In this document: one piece after another, positions 8,669-17,892 of the stretch
How positions within the stretch are numbered: position 1 is the stretch's first letter
Layout: each line of letters opens with the position of its first letter
Assembly (NCBI RefSeq): GCF_001983995.1
Contig: NZ_CP019450.1
Span: 434,001 to 498,000 of the forward strand
Length of the DNA: 64,000 nucleotides
Direction of reading: 5' to 3'
Source of the DNA: Halioglobus japonicus
Lineage (GTDB): Bacteria; Pseudomonadota; Gammaproteobacteria; Pseudomonadales; Halieaceae
Notes under the pieces: generated by a model
Told to the model about the DNA's origin: nothing
Databases searched by the model: none
The model's input: only the letters and a program-made list of their open reading frames with translations
Made by a program: the position numbers and the translations under genes

Positions 8669-9841
8669 ATGCGTCTAGTGAAGATGCCAGCAATGAGCCT
8701 ACAGCCGGGGATGTTTGTCGCCGAGCTGGATCGGCCGTGGCTGGAGACACCGTTTTCACTGCAGGGCTTTGTCATCCAGAACACCTCCGAGGTCCTTTAC
8801 GTTTCCAAATACGTCGATCACGTGTATGTTGACGCCGAGTACAAGGGCCGCCCGGTGTTCCTGAACCTCACCCTGGAGCCCACCGCCGACCAGGGCAAAA
8901 AGCGCCTGGAAATAAAAGAAGACATTGCCCACGCGAGAATCTGCTTCGACAACGCCGCCAATACCCTCGACAAGGTTTACGATTCACTGCGCAGTGGTCG
9001 CAACGGCGACTTTGAGGCAGTGCAGGAATCGATTACGCCGCTCATCGAAAGCGTCTTCAATAACAAGGAAGCGGTAGCGGCGCTGCTGCGACTGCGCGAG
9101 AGCGACGACTATCGCTATCACCACGGCATTTCCATGGCTGTCTGGGCCGCCATTCTCGGCCGTCAGATCGGCCTGCACCAGGACGAGTTGGAGACCCTGG
9201 CCCTGGGCTGTGCCATGTGCGATGTGGGCATGACCCAATTGCCGGGCGATTTACTCAGCCAGCCCCAGGCCCTCACTGACCAGCAGCTGCGCATTATTCG
9301 CGCCCACCCCAAGATGGGGGCAGAGCTTGTCGCCCAGAATAAAAACGTCAATATCGAAGTGCTGGCGATTATCGAGAATCACCATGAGCGCGCCGATGGA
9401 TCAGGCTATCCCAGAGGCATGGATGGCACGTCCATCCCGGTGCTGGCGCGTATCGCCGGTCTTGTAGATGCCTATGACGCCATGATTACACCGCGACCCT
9501 ATGCACCGGCACGCACCTCCCACGAAGCCATCCAGGAACTCATGGATGGCAAGGGCACGCTGTTCCAGGAATCGCTGGTAGAACAGTTTATCCAGGCCAT
9601 TGGTCTGTTCCCCACGGGCACGCTGGTAGAGCTGAATTCCGGCGAGGTGGGGATTGTCACCCGCCAGAACGAAACCCGTCGCCTGAAACCAGAGATCATT
9701 ATTGTGCTCGACGAGCAGCAACAGGAGCGCGACCCCTGTATCGTCGATCTGAGCATGCAGGACAGCAGCAACGAACGCTGGATTGCCCGCGAACTGTTGC
9801 CCGGCAGCTACGGCGTCGACAGTGAGGAGTACTTCATCTAA
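8669..9841 (+). CDS. DUF3391/HD-GYP domain protein with degenerate HD motif
   Basis: 390 aa from the ATG at 8669 (CGGAG upstream); a TTG at 8639 is also in frame. Residues ~1-125 match the DUF3391 domain that precedes many HD-GYP phosphodiesterases. The HD-GYP core follows, with 'HHGISMAVWAAILGRQIGL', 'NHHERADGSGYPRG' and 'DAYDAMITPRPY'. Where active enzymes have HDxGK, this protein has C184-D185-V-G-M, so one metal-ligand histidine and the lysine are replaced. The GYP and the second histidine pair are retained. It may bind rather than cleave c-di-GMP, or work poorly. The stop codon overlaps the start of the EAL gene (TAATG). Confidence 0.87.
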   Translation: MRLVKMPAMSLQPGMFVAELDRPWLETPFSLQGFVIQNTSEVLYVSKYVDHVYVDAEYKGRPVFLNLTLEPTADQGKKRLEIKEDIAHARICFDNAANTLDKVYDSLRSGRNGDFEAVQESITPLIESVFNNKEAVAALLRLRESDDYRYHHGISMAVWAAILGRQIGLHQDELETLALGCAMCDVGMTQLPGDLLSQPQALTDQQLRIIRAHPKMGAELVAQNKNVNIEVLAIIENHHERADGSGYPRGMDGTSIPVLARIAGLVDAYDAMITPRPYAPARTSHEAIQELMDGKGTLFQESLVEQFIQAIGLFPTGTLVELNSGEVGIVTRQNETRRLKPEIIIVLDEQQQERDPCIVDLSMQDSSNERWIARELLPGSYGVDSEEYFI

Positions 9842-11070
9842 TGCCCCGGCGCGGCAACATGATTGGTTTGGTCGAACTCGCAGATGCCGATACCCTGCGC
9901 GACCGACACGGTCACGCCTCGTTCCAGGAACTCAAAGAGGTATTCCGCAAGCGCCTGCAAGGCTGGGTCCGGGCCAAGGATGAGTGCAATCAACTCGAGG
10001 ACGGCCGCTACTACGTGGAGCTCAAAGGCGTGGGCAGTCGCGGCGAACTCGAGCTCGCCACGGCCAAACTGCAACGCATCTTCCAGGAACCCCACTACCA
10101 GTTCGGCCGCCCGGTCAGACTCGAGTTTACCGCCGGTTTCACCCAGGTGTCGGGCGTGGACATTAATCGCAAGAGCGCCATGCACGAGGCGGGAGTGGCG
10201 CTGCGTCAGGCGCGCAGCAGTTCGCGCCCCTACGACCTCTACCAACCCCAGCAGGAAATGGATCCGGATGCGGAGCGCAAACTGGTCCGCAAGCTGGAGA
10301 ACGCTCTGGAAGTCGGTGAACTACAGCTTCACTACCAGCCCAAGGTACACGCCAAGTATCACTCTCTCATGGGTGCCGAGGCCCTGCTGCGCTGGCACAC
10401 CAGTGACAAACTCATCGGCCCGAACAAGTTCATCCAGATCGCCGAGCGCCACGAGGTGATCACCCACATTACCTGGTTTGCCATCAAGTCGGCGGTGGCG
10501 CGCCTCGCGCGCTGGCCGGAAGAGCTCAGCATCGCTGTTAATGTCGCACCCAACCTGCTGCTCAATGACCAGATTCTCTCCGTAGTCCACGATGCGCTGG
10601 ATATTTACGGCGTCACTCCGGGAAGACTCACCATTGAGGTGACCGAGCGAGTCATGATTGACGACCCCCAGGTGATGCTGCAGCAACTGGGCCGGCTGCG
10701 GAAACTCGGGGTAAAAATTTCCCTCGACGATTTCGGTACAGGCTTCTCATCACTATCCTACTTTCGCGACCTTCCCGTTGACGAAATCAAGATCGATAAG
10801 AGCTTTGTCAGCATGATGGTTGAGTCGGAAAAAGACCTAGCTATTGTGAAAGCCGTTATTGGCCTCGCCCACAACTTCTCCATGCGCGTGGTTGCCGAAG
10901 GTGTAGAGACCATGGACATTGCCAGACAGCTGTCGGATCTCGGCTGCGATGTATTGCAGGGCTATGTGTTCGATAAACCCCTGCCGGTGGAAGTCTTCGA
11001 ACTCGACTACGGGCTGGCCCGTGACGCATCCGGGCGTCTGCGATCAAAGCCGCCCTCCTCGCTCAACTGA
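9841..11070 (+). CDS. Degenerate-GGDEF/EAL c-di-GMP phosphodiesterase
   Basis: 409 aa. The N-terminal ~140 residues look like a GGDEF fold ('DRHGHASFQELKEVFRKRL') but the signature is EDGRY rather than GGDEF, so no cyclase activity is expected. The EAL domain (about 150-395) is complete: GAEALLRW, NVAPNLL, TIEVTER, LDDFGTGFSS, KIDKSFV, AEGVET and LQGYVF. It should hydrolyse c-di-GMP to pGpG. It is translationally coupled to the upstream HD-GYP-like gene by a one-base overlap, so the two proteins are probably made together and may regulate one another. Confidence 0.9.
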   Translation: MPRRGNMIGLVELADADTLRDRHGHASFQELKEVFRKRLQGWVRAKDECNQLEDGRYYVELKGVGSRGELELATAKLQRIFQEPHYQFGRPVRLEFTAGFTQVSGVDINRKSAMHEAGVALRQARSSSRPYDLYQPQQEMDPDAERKLVRKLENALEVGELQLHYQPKVHAKYHSLMGAEALLRWHTSDKLIGPNKFIQIAERHEVITHITWFAIKSAVARLARWPEELSIAVNVAPNLLLNDQILSVVHDALDIYGVTPGRLTIEVTERVMIDDPQVMLQQLGRLRKLGVKISLDDFGTGFSSLSYFRDLPVDEIKIDKSFVSMMVESEKDLAIVKAVIGLAHNFSMRVVAEGVETMDIARQLSDLGCDVLQGYVFDKPLPVEVFELDYGLARDASGRLRSKPPSSLN

Positions 11071-11149
11071 GCAAGCACAGCGCCAAATTCGCGATTGTTA
11101 TCTTCATGCTTTTGCAGTAGCTTGATAGCAGGTCTGCGAGTGAGAGCTC

Positions 11150-11701
11150 ATGCAATCGATCCTGCGACTGGACGTAGCGGGTCAGCCGAGAGGCTGGATC
11201 AGCGCACAAGAGGCAGTTTCTGCCTATGCCAGAGGCGATGTTATTTGGGGCATCGGGGATCCCCTCCCCCCGGTATTTGGTGGCATTCAGCGGCTCACCG
11301 GTCTGCGCTCCAGAATCGACCTGCAACCCATTATTGCCCTGCAGGGCAGAGTATTCCGCGGCTTCAGCCCCCCCCTGTGTAATCGCACCCTGTTCCGCCG
11401 GGACGACTATCGCTGCCTGTACTGTGGTCAGCAACATACCCGTGGCGAGCTCACCCGCGACCACGTAATGCCCACTTCGCGGGGCGGCCTGGACCGCTGG
11501 GAAAACGTGGTCGCCGCCTGCCGTCGCTGCAACTGGCAGAAAGACAACATGACACCGGAAGAAGCCGACATGCCGCTGCTGGCGGTGCCATTCAGACCCA
11601 ATTCATTTGAGTGGCACTTCCTGGCCAAGGAGCGCATCCTGGCGGACCAGATGGAATACCTTTCCCGGCAGTTCAACGCAGAGCGGGACTGGGCGAACTA
11701 G
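11150..11701 (+). CDS. HNH endonuclease family protein
   Basis: 183 aa. The N-terminal ~85 residues have a beta-rich region of the type often found before HNH domains ('GWISAQEAVSAYARGDVIW'). The HNH domain runs about 86-145: first zinc knuckle CLYCG, 'LTRDHVMPTSRGGLDRWENVVAACRRCN', giving Cys-Cys/Cys-Cys zinc and the catalytic DH. The family is common next to no fixed partner in gammaproteobacteria; no phage genes or methylase lie nearby, so it is unlikely to be a restriction enzyme here. Confidence 0.85.
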   Translation: MQSILRLDVAGQPRGWISAQEAVSAYARGDVIWGIGDPLPPVFGGIQRLTGLRSRIDLQPIIALQGRVFRGFSPPLCNRTLFRRDDYRCLYCGQQHTRGELTRDHVMPTSRGGLDRWENVVAACRRCNWQKDNMTPEEADMPLLAVPFRPNSFEWHFLAKERILADQMEYLSRQFNAERDWAN

Positions 11702-11804
11702 CACCGCCGACGCTGCAATCAGTTTTCATGCCGCTGAGGCCTGCACCACCCAGAGTGCTTGGCTATACTCTACGCCAGCCCGCCAGTAGTAGAAGGAATC
11801 CACC

Positions 11805-12773
11805 TTGTCCAGCGAACACTTAAGCGCAGTAAACTCGATGATGGAGCAAATGGCCCGCTCGGTCATAGGCCAGGATGAAGTAGTGCGCACGCTGACGCTG
11901 GCCCTGCTATGCAATGGCAACGTCTTGCTGGAGGGCCTGCCAGGCACCGCCAAAACCCGCTCCATTAAAACCCTGTCGCAAGTGCTCGAAGCTCGCCTGG
12001 GCCGCATTCAGTTCACTCCCGATCTGCTGCCCTCAGACGTCACCGGCAACGAGGTTTATCAGGATAACCAGGGCGTATCGGAACTGATTTTCCAGGAGGG
12101 CCCAATCTTCAACGAGCTGGTACTGGCTGATGAAATCAATCGCGCCCCAGCCAAGGTACAGGCCGCGCTTCTGGAAGCCATGGAAGAGCGACAGGTCACC
12201 GTGGCCGGTAAAACTTACCCGCTTGCAGAACTATTCATGGTACTGGCCACCCAGAACCCCATCGAGCAAGAAGGCACCTACCCGCTGCCGGAAGCGCAAA
12301 TGGACCGTTTCCTGATGAAAATCGCGGTGAATTATCCCGACACCGAGGCAGAGCTTGCGATTGTGCGTATGCTCCAGGAAGAGGAAGCGCAAGCCGGCAC
12401 TCAGCTCACGGTCATTGCCCAGCAACATATTTTCGCCGCGCGCGACACTATTGGCGCAATGCAGATATCGCCTCCCGTAGAGCAATACCTGGTTGATCTG
12501 GTCATGGCGACGCGTCAACCGGAGGCCTTTGGTAACAAGCTGTCTGGCTGGATAGATACCGGCTCCAGCCCGAGAGCTACCATCGCCCTGCATCGCACTT
12601 CCCGGGCCAGTGCCTGGCTTGATGGCCGCGATCACGTCACCCCCGCCGATGTTCGCTCCGTCGCCCACGCCGTGCTACGCCACCGTCTCATCCTCAGCTA
12701 CGACGCCATGGCCGACCGGGTCAGCGCAGACACGGTGATCGACGAGATCATAGCCCAGGTCGCTGTTGGCTGA
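11805..12773 (+). CDS. MoxR family AAA+ ATPase
   Basis: 322 aa, TTG start at 11805 preceded by AAGGA. Walker A is 'LLEGLPGTAKTRSIK', Walker B 'LVLADEINRAPAKVQAALLEAMEE', sensor 1 'VLATQNPIEQEGTYPLPEAQMDRF'. MoxR ATPases act as chaperones for partner proteins with VWA domains. This is the first gene of a six-gene block (moxR, DUF58, DUF4381, two VWA proteins, BatD) in which each gene overlaps the next, matching the aerotolerance (bat) operons. Confidence 0.95.
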   Translation: MSSEHLSAVNSMMEQMARSVIGQDEVVRTLTLALLCNGNVLLEGLPGTAKTRSIKTLSQVLEARLGRIQFTPDLLPSDVTGNEVYQDNQGVSELIFQEGPIFNELVLADEINRAPAKVQAALLEAMEERQVTVAGKTYPLAELFMVLATQNPIEQEGTYPLPEAQMDRFLMKIAVNYPDTEAELAIVRMLQEEEAQAGTQLTVIAQQHIFAARDTIGAMQISPPVEQYLVDLVMATRQPEAFGNKLSGWIDTGSSPRATIALHRTSRASAWLDGRDHVTPADVRSVAHAVLRHRLILSYDAMADRVSADTVIDEIIAQVAVG

Positions 12774-13707
12774 CGCTGTGTCTGAAGACGGTATTTACAC
12801 CAACCTGCACGCCCTCGTTCGCCTGCGTTATACCGCCGGCGGCTTTAGCTACCTGCCAAAGCAGCCGGTGCGCTCACTGCTGGCGGGCCGCAAGCGCAGC
12901 AAGCTGCGCGGCCGCGGGCTGGACTTCGATGAACTGCGTCACTACCGGCCCGGAGACGATATCCGCACCATGGACTGGCGGGTCACCAACCGCACCGGCA
13001 AACCCCACGTGCGGGTATATACCGAGGAACGGGACCGGCCGGTGGTCGTAGTGGTCGACCAGCGAATGCCGATGTTCTTTGGCAGTACCCGGAAAATGAA
13101 GTCAGTGGTGGCCGCCGAAGCCGCTGCCATTACCGCCTGGCGCGTGCTGGGCGTCGGCGACCGGATTGGCGCCATTATGTTCAACGACGAGCGTGTACTC
13201 GACATACGCCCAGCCCGCAGCGAAAAAAAGGTCATGGCATGGCTGGGCGACCTGGAAGACATGAATCGCCAGTTGTCAGTCAATTCCGGCACCGCCGCGC
13301 GACCCGATGCCCTGGCCCAGGCACTGGAAGCCACCCAGCGAATGATCAGCCACGACTACCTGGTTATTCTGGTCTCCGATTTTTTTGGCTGGAACGACCA
13401 GTCACTGCAGAGTATCCGCCGTATTGGCGAGCACAACGACATCATCTGCACCATGATTTACGACCCTCTGGAGCGCGATATCTCCCGGGCGGATCAACTG
13501 GTGGTCAGCGATGGCCGCTATCAGTTGGAGATCAATCCCGGCAAAGAAGGCCTGGGGCAGCGCTTTGAGGATCAGTTCAAAAGCAACTTTGCCAGAGTAC
13601 AGGCGGCGCTTATGCGCCACGAGGTACCCGTCATCCAACTGCATACCGACGCAGACACTGCGTCCCAGCTGCGCCAGCAACTGGGTGGCGAGAGGCCGCT
13701 GCGGTGA
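12766..13707 (+). CDS. DUF58 domain protein
   Basis: Up to 313 aa; TTG at 12766 or GTG at 12778 are both possible starts, the first overlapping the moxR stop by 8 nt. Contains the DUF58 block 'RGLDFDELRHYRPGDDIRTMDWRVTNRTGKPHVR' and a VWA-like C-terminal half with 'VVVVVDQRMPMFFGS' and 'DYLVILVSDFFGW'. DUF58 proteins are regular partners of MoxR; the molecular role is poorly defined. Predicted cytoplasmic, as no transmembrane helix is seen. Confidence 0.93.
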   Translation: MADAVSEDGIYTNLHALVRLRYTAGGFSYLPKQPVRSLLAGRKRSKLRGRGLDFDELRHYRPGDDIRTMDWRVTNRTGKPHVRVYTEERDRPVVVVVDQRMPMFFGSTRKMKSVVAAEAAAITAWRVLGVGDRIGAIMFNDERVLDIRPARSEKKVMAWLGDLEDMNRQLSVNSGTAARPDALAQALEATQRMISHDYLVILVSDFFGWNDQSLQSIRRIGEHNDIICTMIYDPLERDISRADQLVVSDGRYQLEINPGKEGLGQRFEDQFKSNFARVQAALMRHEVPVIQLHTDADTASQLRQQLGGERPLR

Positions 13708-14204
13708 GCTTGCCAGACCTTCCGGACATATTTGGCAACTACGTTCTGGGCGAGGACTTCAACGAGGTCGTCTCCCCCGAGGCGGTCAACTGGCTGCCGC
13801 AGACGCCCGGTTGGTACGTGGTCGGTGCAATAGCGCTTGCCTATGCTGCGCGTTACAGCTGGCGGCGGCTGCGTTACTGGTATCGTAACCGCTATCGCAA
13901 GGAAGCCCGGCAGAAGCTCGCCAACCTCGAGCACAATGGTGCGGCAGTCGCAGCAATTAACCAAGTGCTCAAGCTTTCAGCGCTGGCCGCTTTCCCCCGG
14001 GAAGAGGTGGCGCGCCTATCGGGAACGCCTTGGGTCGACTTCCTCAACAGCCGCTGTGAAGCGCCAGTGTTTGATTCTGAGCAAGCCCAATTACTGGCGG
14101 AAGCGGTGTACACCGATCGTCAGCTGGACGCGCGCGTCAGCAACGATCTTATCGCCGCCAGCCAGGCGTGGCTCAATCTACACAGGAATCGCTACGGTGA
14201 TTGA
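13704..14204 (+). CDS. DUF4381 membrane protein of the bat operon
   Basis: 166 aa, GTG start overlapping the previous stop (GTGA). After 'LPDLPDIFGNYVLGEDFNEVVSPEAVNWLPQTPGW' style DUF4381 opening, there is one transmembrane helix (WYVVGAIALAYAARYSW), then a basic cytoplasmic helical domain. The family is found between DUF58 and BatA genes; function unknown, perhaps anchoring the complex to the inner membrane. Confidence 0.88.
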   Translation: MSLPDLPDIFGNYVLGEDFNEVVSPEAVNWLPQTPGWYVVGAIALAYAARYSWRRLRYWYRNRYRKEARQKLANLEHNGAAVAAINQVLKLSALAAFPREEVARLSGTPWVDFLNSRCEAPVFDSEQAQLLAEAVYTDRQLDARVSNDLIAASQAWLNLHRNRYGD

Positions 14205-15189
14205 ACTCGCACTGCCCTGGGCGCTGCTGCTGTTGCCGCTGCCGGCTCTGATGCGCCTGCTGCCGGCATACAAGGAAAGCCGCGATTCCGTCAAGGTACC
14301 GTTCTTCGATCAACTTGTGGCGCTCAGCGAGCAACGCCCTGAAGAGGGCGCCCGAATTCTACGCCGCGATCGCGTGCAAAAAATTCTCGTCGCCTTTACC
14401 TGGCTATGCCTGGTACTTGCGGCCACCAAACCGCAGTGGATTGGCGCGCCGATTGAGCAACAGAAATCAGGCCGCGACCTGATGGTGGCCGTGGACTTGT
14501 CGGGCTCTATGGAAGCCCGCGATTTTGCGCTACCGGACGGCACCACGCTGAACCGCCTGGAAGCGGTGAAAATTGTCCTCGATGAACTGGCCAGTCAGCG
14601 CGCCTCCGATCGGCTGGGACTGATCGTGTTCGGCGCCGCCGCCTATCTACAGACACCGTTCACCGACGAACACGAAGTATGGCAACAACTTCTGGGGGAG
14701 ACGGAAATTGGTATGGCTGGGCCCAGTACGGTGTTTGGGGATGCGATTGGTCTAGCCATAAAGCTCTTTCGTGAAAGCAATGCCGACAACCGTGTGCTGA
14801 TCATGCTCACTGACGGCAATGATACCGGGAGTACGGTACCACCTGTGGATGCGGCCAAGGTCGCCGCGGCCAACAACATTCGCATCTACACCATCGCCAT
14901 TGGCGACCCGACGACCGTAGGTGAGGACGCGCTGGATACACAGACCATCGAGCGAGTCAGCGAACTCACTAGGGGCCGCAGCTTCCAGGCCCTGGACCAG
15001 GCGCAGATGCGCGAGGCCTACGCCACCATTGCGAGCATGGAACCGGAACTCTACGAAAGTGTTTCGTTCCGCCCTCACCAGAGCCTGCATTGGGTACCGG
15101 TGGCCGTCGCTGTCATTGCGTTCATCTGCTACCACTTGTTCATGGCGGCCTGGACATGGCATCAGGGGAGGCTGCGCCGTGCTGCCTGA
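14197..15189 (+). CDS. batA: VWA domain protein BatA
   Basis: 330 aa from GTG 14197, overlapping the DUF4381 stop by 8 nt. Two N-terminal hydrophobic segments (ALPWALLLLPLPALMRLL and ILVAFTWLCLVLAA), a VWA domain with an intact MIDAS (DLSGSMEARDF, then 'TPFTDEHEVW' and 'LTDGNDTGS'), and a C-terminal membrane helix (VPVAVAVIAFICYHLFMAAW). The VWA faces the periplasm. Family members are linked to aerotolerance and envelope stress in other bacteria; the substrate of the complex is unknown. Confidence 0.92.
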   Translation: MIELALPWALLLLPLPALMRLLPAYKESRDSVKVPFFDQLVALSEQRPEEGARILRRDRVQKILVAFTWLCLVLAATKPQWIGAPIEQQKSGRDLMVAVDLSGSMEARDFALPDGTTLNRLEAVKIVLDELASQRASDRLGLIVFGAAAYLQTPFTDEHEVWQQLLGETEIGMAGPSTVFGDAIGLAIKLFRESNADNRVLIMLTDGNDTGSTVPPVDAAKVAAANNIRIYTIAIGDPTTVGEDALDTQTIERVSELTRGRSFQALDQAQMREAYATIASMEPELYESVSFRPHQSLHWVPVAVAVIAFICYHLFMAAWTWHQGRLRRAA

Positions 15190-16816
15190 CCTGACCTACT
15201 TCCACTTTCTGCGACCCTGGTGGCTGCTGGTATTACTGGTATGGGTAGCGCTGGCGGTAGTCATGCGGCTACGCAAGGACCAGGGCGACATGTTCAAAGG
15301 TATTATCGCGCCCCACCTGCTGGAACATCTGCGACTGGAAAAGCGTGATTCGCGCTGGCTGAATCCTTCCACGTTCGGAATCGTATTTGCCGTCGTGACG
15401 GCTATTGTCCTGGCCGGGCCCAGCTGGCGACAACAGCCCTCACCGCTATCCGAAGACAAATCCGCCCTGGTAGTACTGCTGGATGCATCGTCATCAATGA
15501 CCCAGCAGGATATCCAGCCTTCGCGACTGGTCAGGGCCCGCCACAAGGCCTCTGACCTGCTCGCACTGCGGCCGGACAAGCGCTCCGCGCTGATCGCCTA
15601 CGCGGGCTCCGCACACACAGTACTTCCACTGACCGCCGACCAGGATATTCTGAATCAGTACCTGCAGGCGATAAAACCCGTGATGATGCCGCGCCAGGGG
15701 AAATTCCCCGAGTACGCGCTGCCGCTGATCGACGAAATTCTGCGCGACACAACCGCCCCTGCCACGGTCGTGCTTCTCAGCGATGGCGCTGGCGCTGACT
15801 CAATCGCGGCGTTCAGCGCTTACTTTGCCGACAAACCCCACCAGTTCATTGTGCTGGGCATCGGCACTAACAGCGACGACGACGGGCTGGTGCCTCTGGA
15901 CGAACGGGCGCTCAAATCCCTGGCCGATTCAGCCGGAGGCCACTATGTTGATCTGACCATCGACAACAGCGACGTGCGCGCCATCGAACGGCGTATTGAA
16001 TCGCACTATGTCATCATTGATGACGATGCGCTGCCCTGGCTGGACAGCGGTTACCCGCTGGTGTTTGTCTGCCTGACCTTGTTTCTCATGTGGTTCCGCA
16101 AGGGCTGGACACTCAGCTGGAGCTGGCTGCTGGTTCCGCTGCTGCTTACTGGCTCACCCCAGCCCGCGCTCGCCCAGGAAGACGGCGACGCAGAAATCCA
16201 GGAACAGGCGCACACGCCTGTGGTCGTGCAGTGGTTTGCGGACCTCTGGTTCACGCCCGATCAACAGGGTCGCCTGCTACTCCAATTCGGCGACTATCGC
16301 GCCGCCGCCCGCCATTTTGCCGACCCCATGTGGAAAGGCATCGCCTGCTACTATAACGAGGATTTTATGCAGGCGGCCGAGTATTTCTCGCGCTCTGACA
16401 GCGATGACGCCCTGTTCAACGAGGCCAATGCCCGCAGTCACGGGCGGGATTTCCTGCGCGCCGTAAAGCGATACGACGAGTTGCTGGCACGCACCCCGGA
16501 CTATCCCGGCGCCCAGGCCAATCGGGACAAAGTGCAGACGATCATCGACGACATCAATCGCATGAGCGAGGCGCAAATGCAGGAACAGGGTGTCGGCACG
16601 GAAGAGAAACAAATGGGGGGCGATGACGCGATTCCCGCCGATGGTGCGGAAGTCCTCAGCTTCGAGCAGGTCAAACTGAAACAGTACACCGCCGAGGAAA
16701 TACTCGGCAGTGAGGCCACCCGCGATATGTGGCTGCGCGGGGTACAGAAGGATCCTTCAAACTTCCTGGCGGTCAAGTTCAATATGCAGTTGCAGCAGCG
16801 GGAGCCCGCGCCGTGA
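15179..16816 (+). CDS. batB: VWA/TPR protein BatB-BatC-like
   Basis: 545 aa from GTG 15179 (11-nt overlap with batA). Membrane helix at 10-30, another near 60-75, VWA domain with MIDAS 'LLDASSSMTQQDI' and 'LSDGAGADS', a further helix pair around 285-325 that ends in a signal-like 'QPALAQE', then a tetratricopeptide-type region ('YNEDFMQAAEYFSRSDSDDALFNEANA', 'DYPGAQANRDKV'). It thus fuses the BatB VWA and BatC TPR parts that are separate genes elsewhere. A linker rich in Glu/Gln follows the TPRs. Confidence 0.88.
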   Translation: MLPDLTYFHFLRPWWLLVLLVWVALAVVMRLRKDQGDMFKGIIAPHLLEHLRLEKRDSRWLNPSTFGIVFAVVTAIVLAGPSWRQQPSPLSEDKSALVVLLDASSSMTQQDIQPSRLVRARHKASDLLALRPDKRSALIAYAGSAHTVLPLTADQDILNQYLQAIKPVMMPRQGKFPEYALPLIDEILRDTTAPATVVLLSDGAGADSIAAFSAYFADKPHQFIVLGIGTNSDDDGLVPLDERALKSLADSAGGHYVDLTIDNSDVRAIERRIESHYVIIDDDALPWLDSGYPLVFVCLTLFLMWFRKGWTLSWSWLLVPLLLTGSPQPALAQEDGDAEIQEQAHTPVVVQWFADLWFTPDQQGRLLLQFGDYRAAARHFADPMWKGIACYYNEDFMQAAEYFSRSDSDDALFNEANARSHGRDFLRAVKRYDELLARTPDYPGAQANRDKVQTIIDDINRMSEAQMQEQGVGTEEKQMGGDDAIPADGAEVLSFEQVKLKQYTAEEILGSEATRDMWLRGVQKDPSNFLAVKFNMQLQQREPAP

Positions 16817-17892
16817 GGGCCGGGCTGATTCTGCTGTGCGTGAGCCTGCTGCTGCCACCGGCGGTAAGCGCAGAGAGCCCACTGCAGCCATTGCTGGAGG
16901 CGGGCCAACTTACGATCGATAGCAGCATGACGCCCGCCACCGGCGTAGTGCCGGGAGAGCGGGCCCTGCTGCATATCCAGATCGGCACCGGCACCTGGTT
17001 TACCGGCGGTGCTCGTATACGCCTACCGGAGGTGCCCGGTCTGGTGATCCTGCAAACCGAGGAGTTTGCCGCCAACTCTTCGGAGCGTCGCGATGGTCAA
17101 ACCTGGGTCATGCAGCGCTGGACCATTGACGTTTATCCACAACAGGCCGGCCTCTTCACTATTGGGCCGATTGAAGTCACGCTGAAGGTCAACGGGGGCG
17201 AGCTGGGCAATCTGGAAGGCCCCGTGCTTGCACCAGCCACGGAGCTCGAAGTCATCGTTCCTGAGGCACTTGCGAACACGCCCTTTTGGGTGGCCGCACC
17301 GGAGTTCAGCGCACGCCAGTCCCTCGACCGAGAGACCGACGCCCTGACTCCGGGCGATGCCTTTGAACGACGAGTGGAGTTTCGCGCCAGTGATGTTCAG
17401 GCCATGATGCTGCCCACACTGCGCCAGAGCGATACGCCCGGCCTCGCAGCATATCCCGGCACACCGAATCTGGAAAACCGGATGAATCGCGGCCAGTCAA
17501 AGGCCACCCGGATAGAGACCGTCAGCTACGTGGCCGAACAACCGGGGGACTATCTGCTCCCTGCAGAGGACTTTTTCTGGTGGAATACCAAGACCAACAC
17601 CCTGGAGGTCATCACGGTTCCGGCCGTCCAGATCCATGTCGAAGGCGACATGAATCAGCAGCCAGCAACCAACAATGCACTGCGCAGTGTTCAATGGATG
17701 GGTATAGGTGGACTGGTGGCCCTGGGCTTCATCGCCGCCGGCTTGTTGCGCTACCGGCCCTGGCGCTGGCTGGCCAAGCCAATAGCCGATGCGCGACGGG
17801 GCCTGGTGGCGCTGCGTCAGCCCGGGCTGCCCTCTCAACTCAATCCGGGCACTAGCCGCGGTGGTAGCGCTGCGGACAGAAAGGCATCTTAG
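16813..17892 (+). CDS. batD: BatD-like protein
   Basis: 359 aa from GTG 16813 overlapping batB (GTGA). Signal peptide ends near AVSAES; the periplasmic part consists of immunoglobulin-like repeats ('TIDSSMTPATGVVPGERALLHIQIGTG', 'VYPQQAGLFTIGPIEVTLKV'), then a transmembrane helix (WMGIGGLVALGFIAAGLL) and a short basic tail. This is the BatD arrangement. Its 3' end overlaps the end of gcvT on the opposite strand by about 40 nt, so the two transcripts converge. Confidence 0.88.
   Translation: MRAGLILLCVSLLLPPAVSAESPLQPLLEAGQLTIDSSMTPATGVVPGERALLHIQIGTGTWFTGGARIRLPEVPGLVILQTEEFAANSSERRDGQTWVMQRWTIDVYPQQAGLFTIGPIEVTLKVNGGELGNLEGPVLAPATELEVIVPEALANTPFWVAAPEFSARQSLDRETDALTPGDAFERRVEFRASDVQAMMLPTLRQSDTPGLAAYPGTPNLENRMNRGQSKATRIETVSYVAEQPGDYLLPAEDFFWWNTKTNTLEVITVPAVQIHVEGDMNQQPATNNALRSVQWMGIGGLVALGFIAAGLLRYRPWRWLAKPIADARRGLVALRQPGLPSQLNPGTSRGGSAADRKAS

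Noticed and set aside
11150-11701. HNH gene as part of a restriction or phage-defence island
   Set aside because: No methylase, phage or defence genes are adjacent; flanking genes are housekeeping or signalling.
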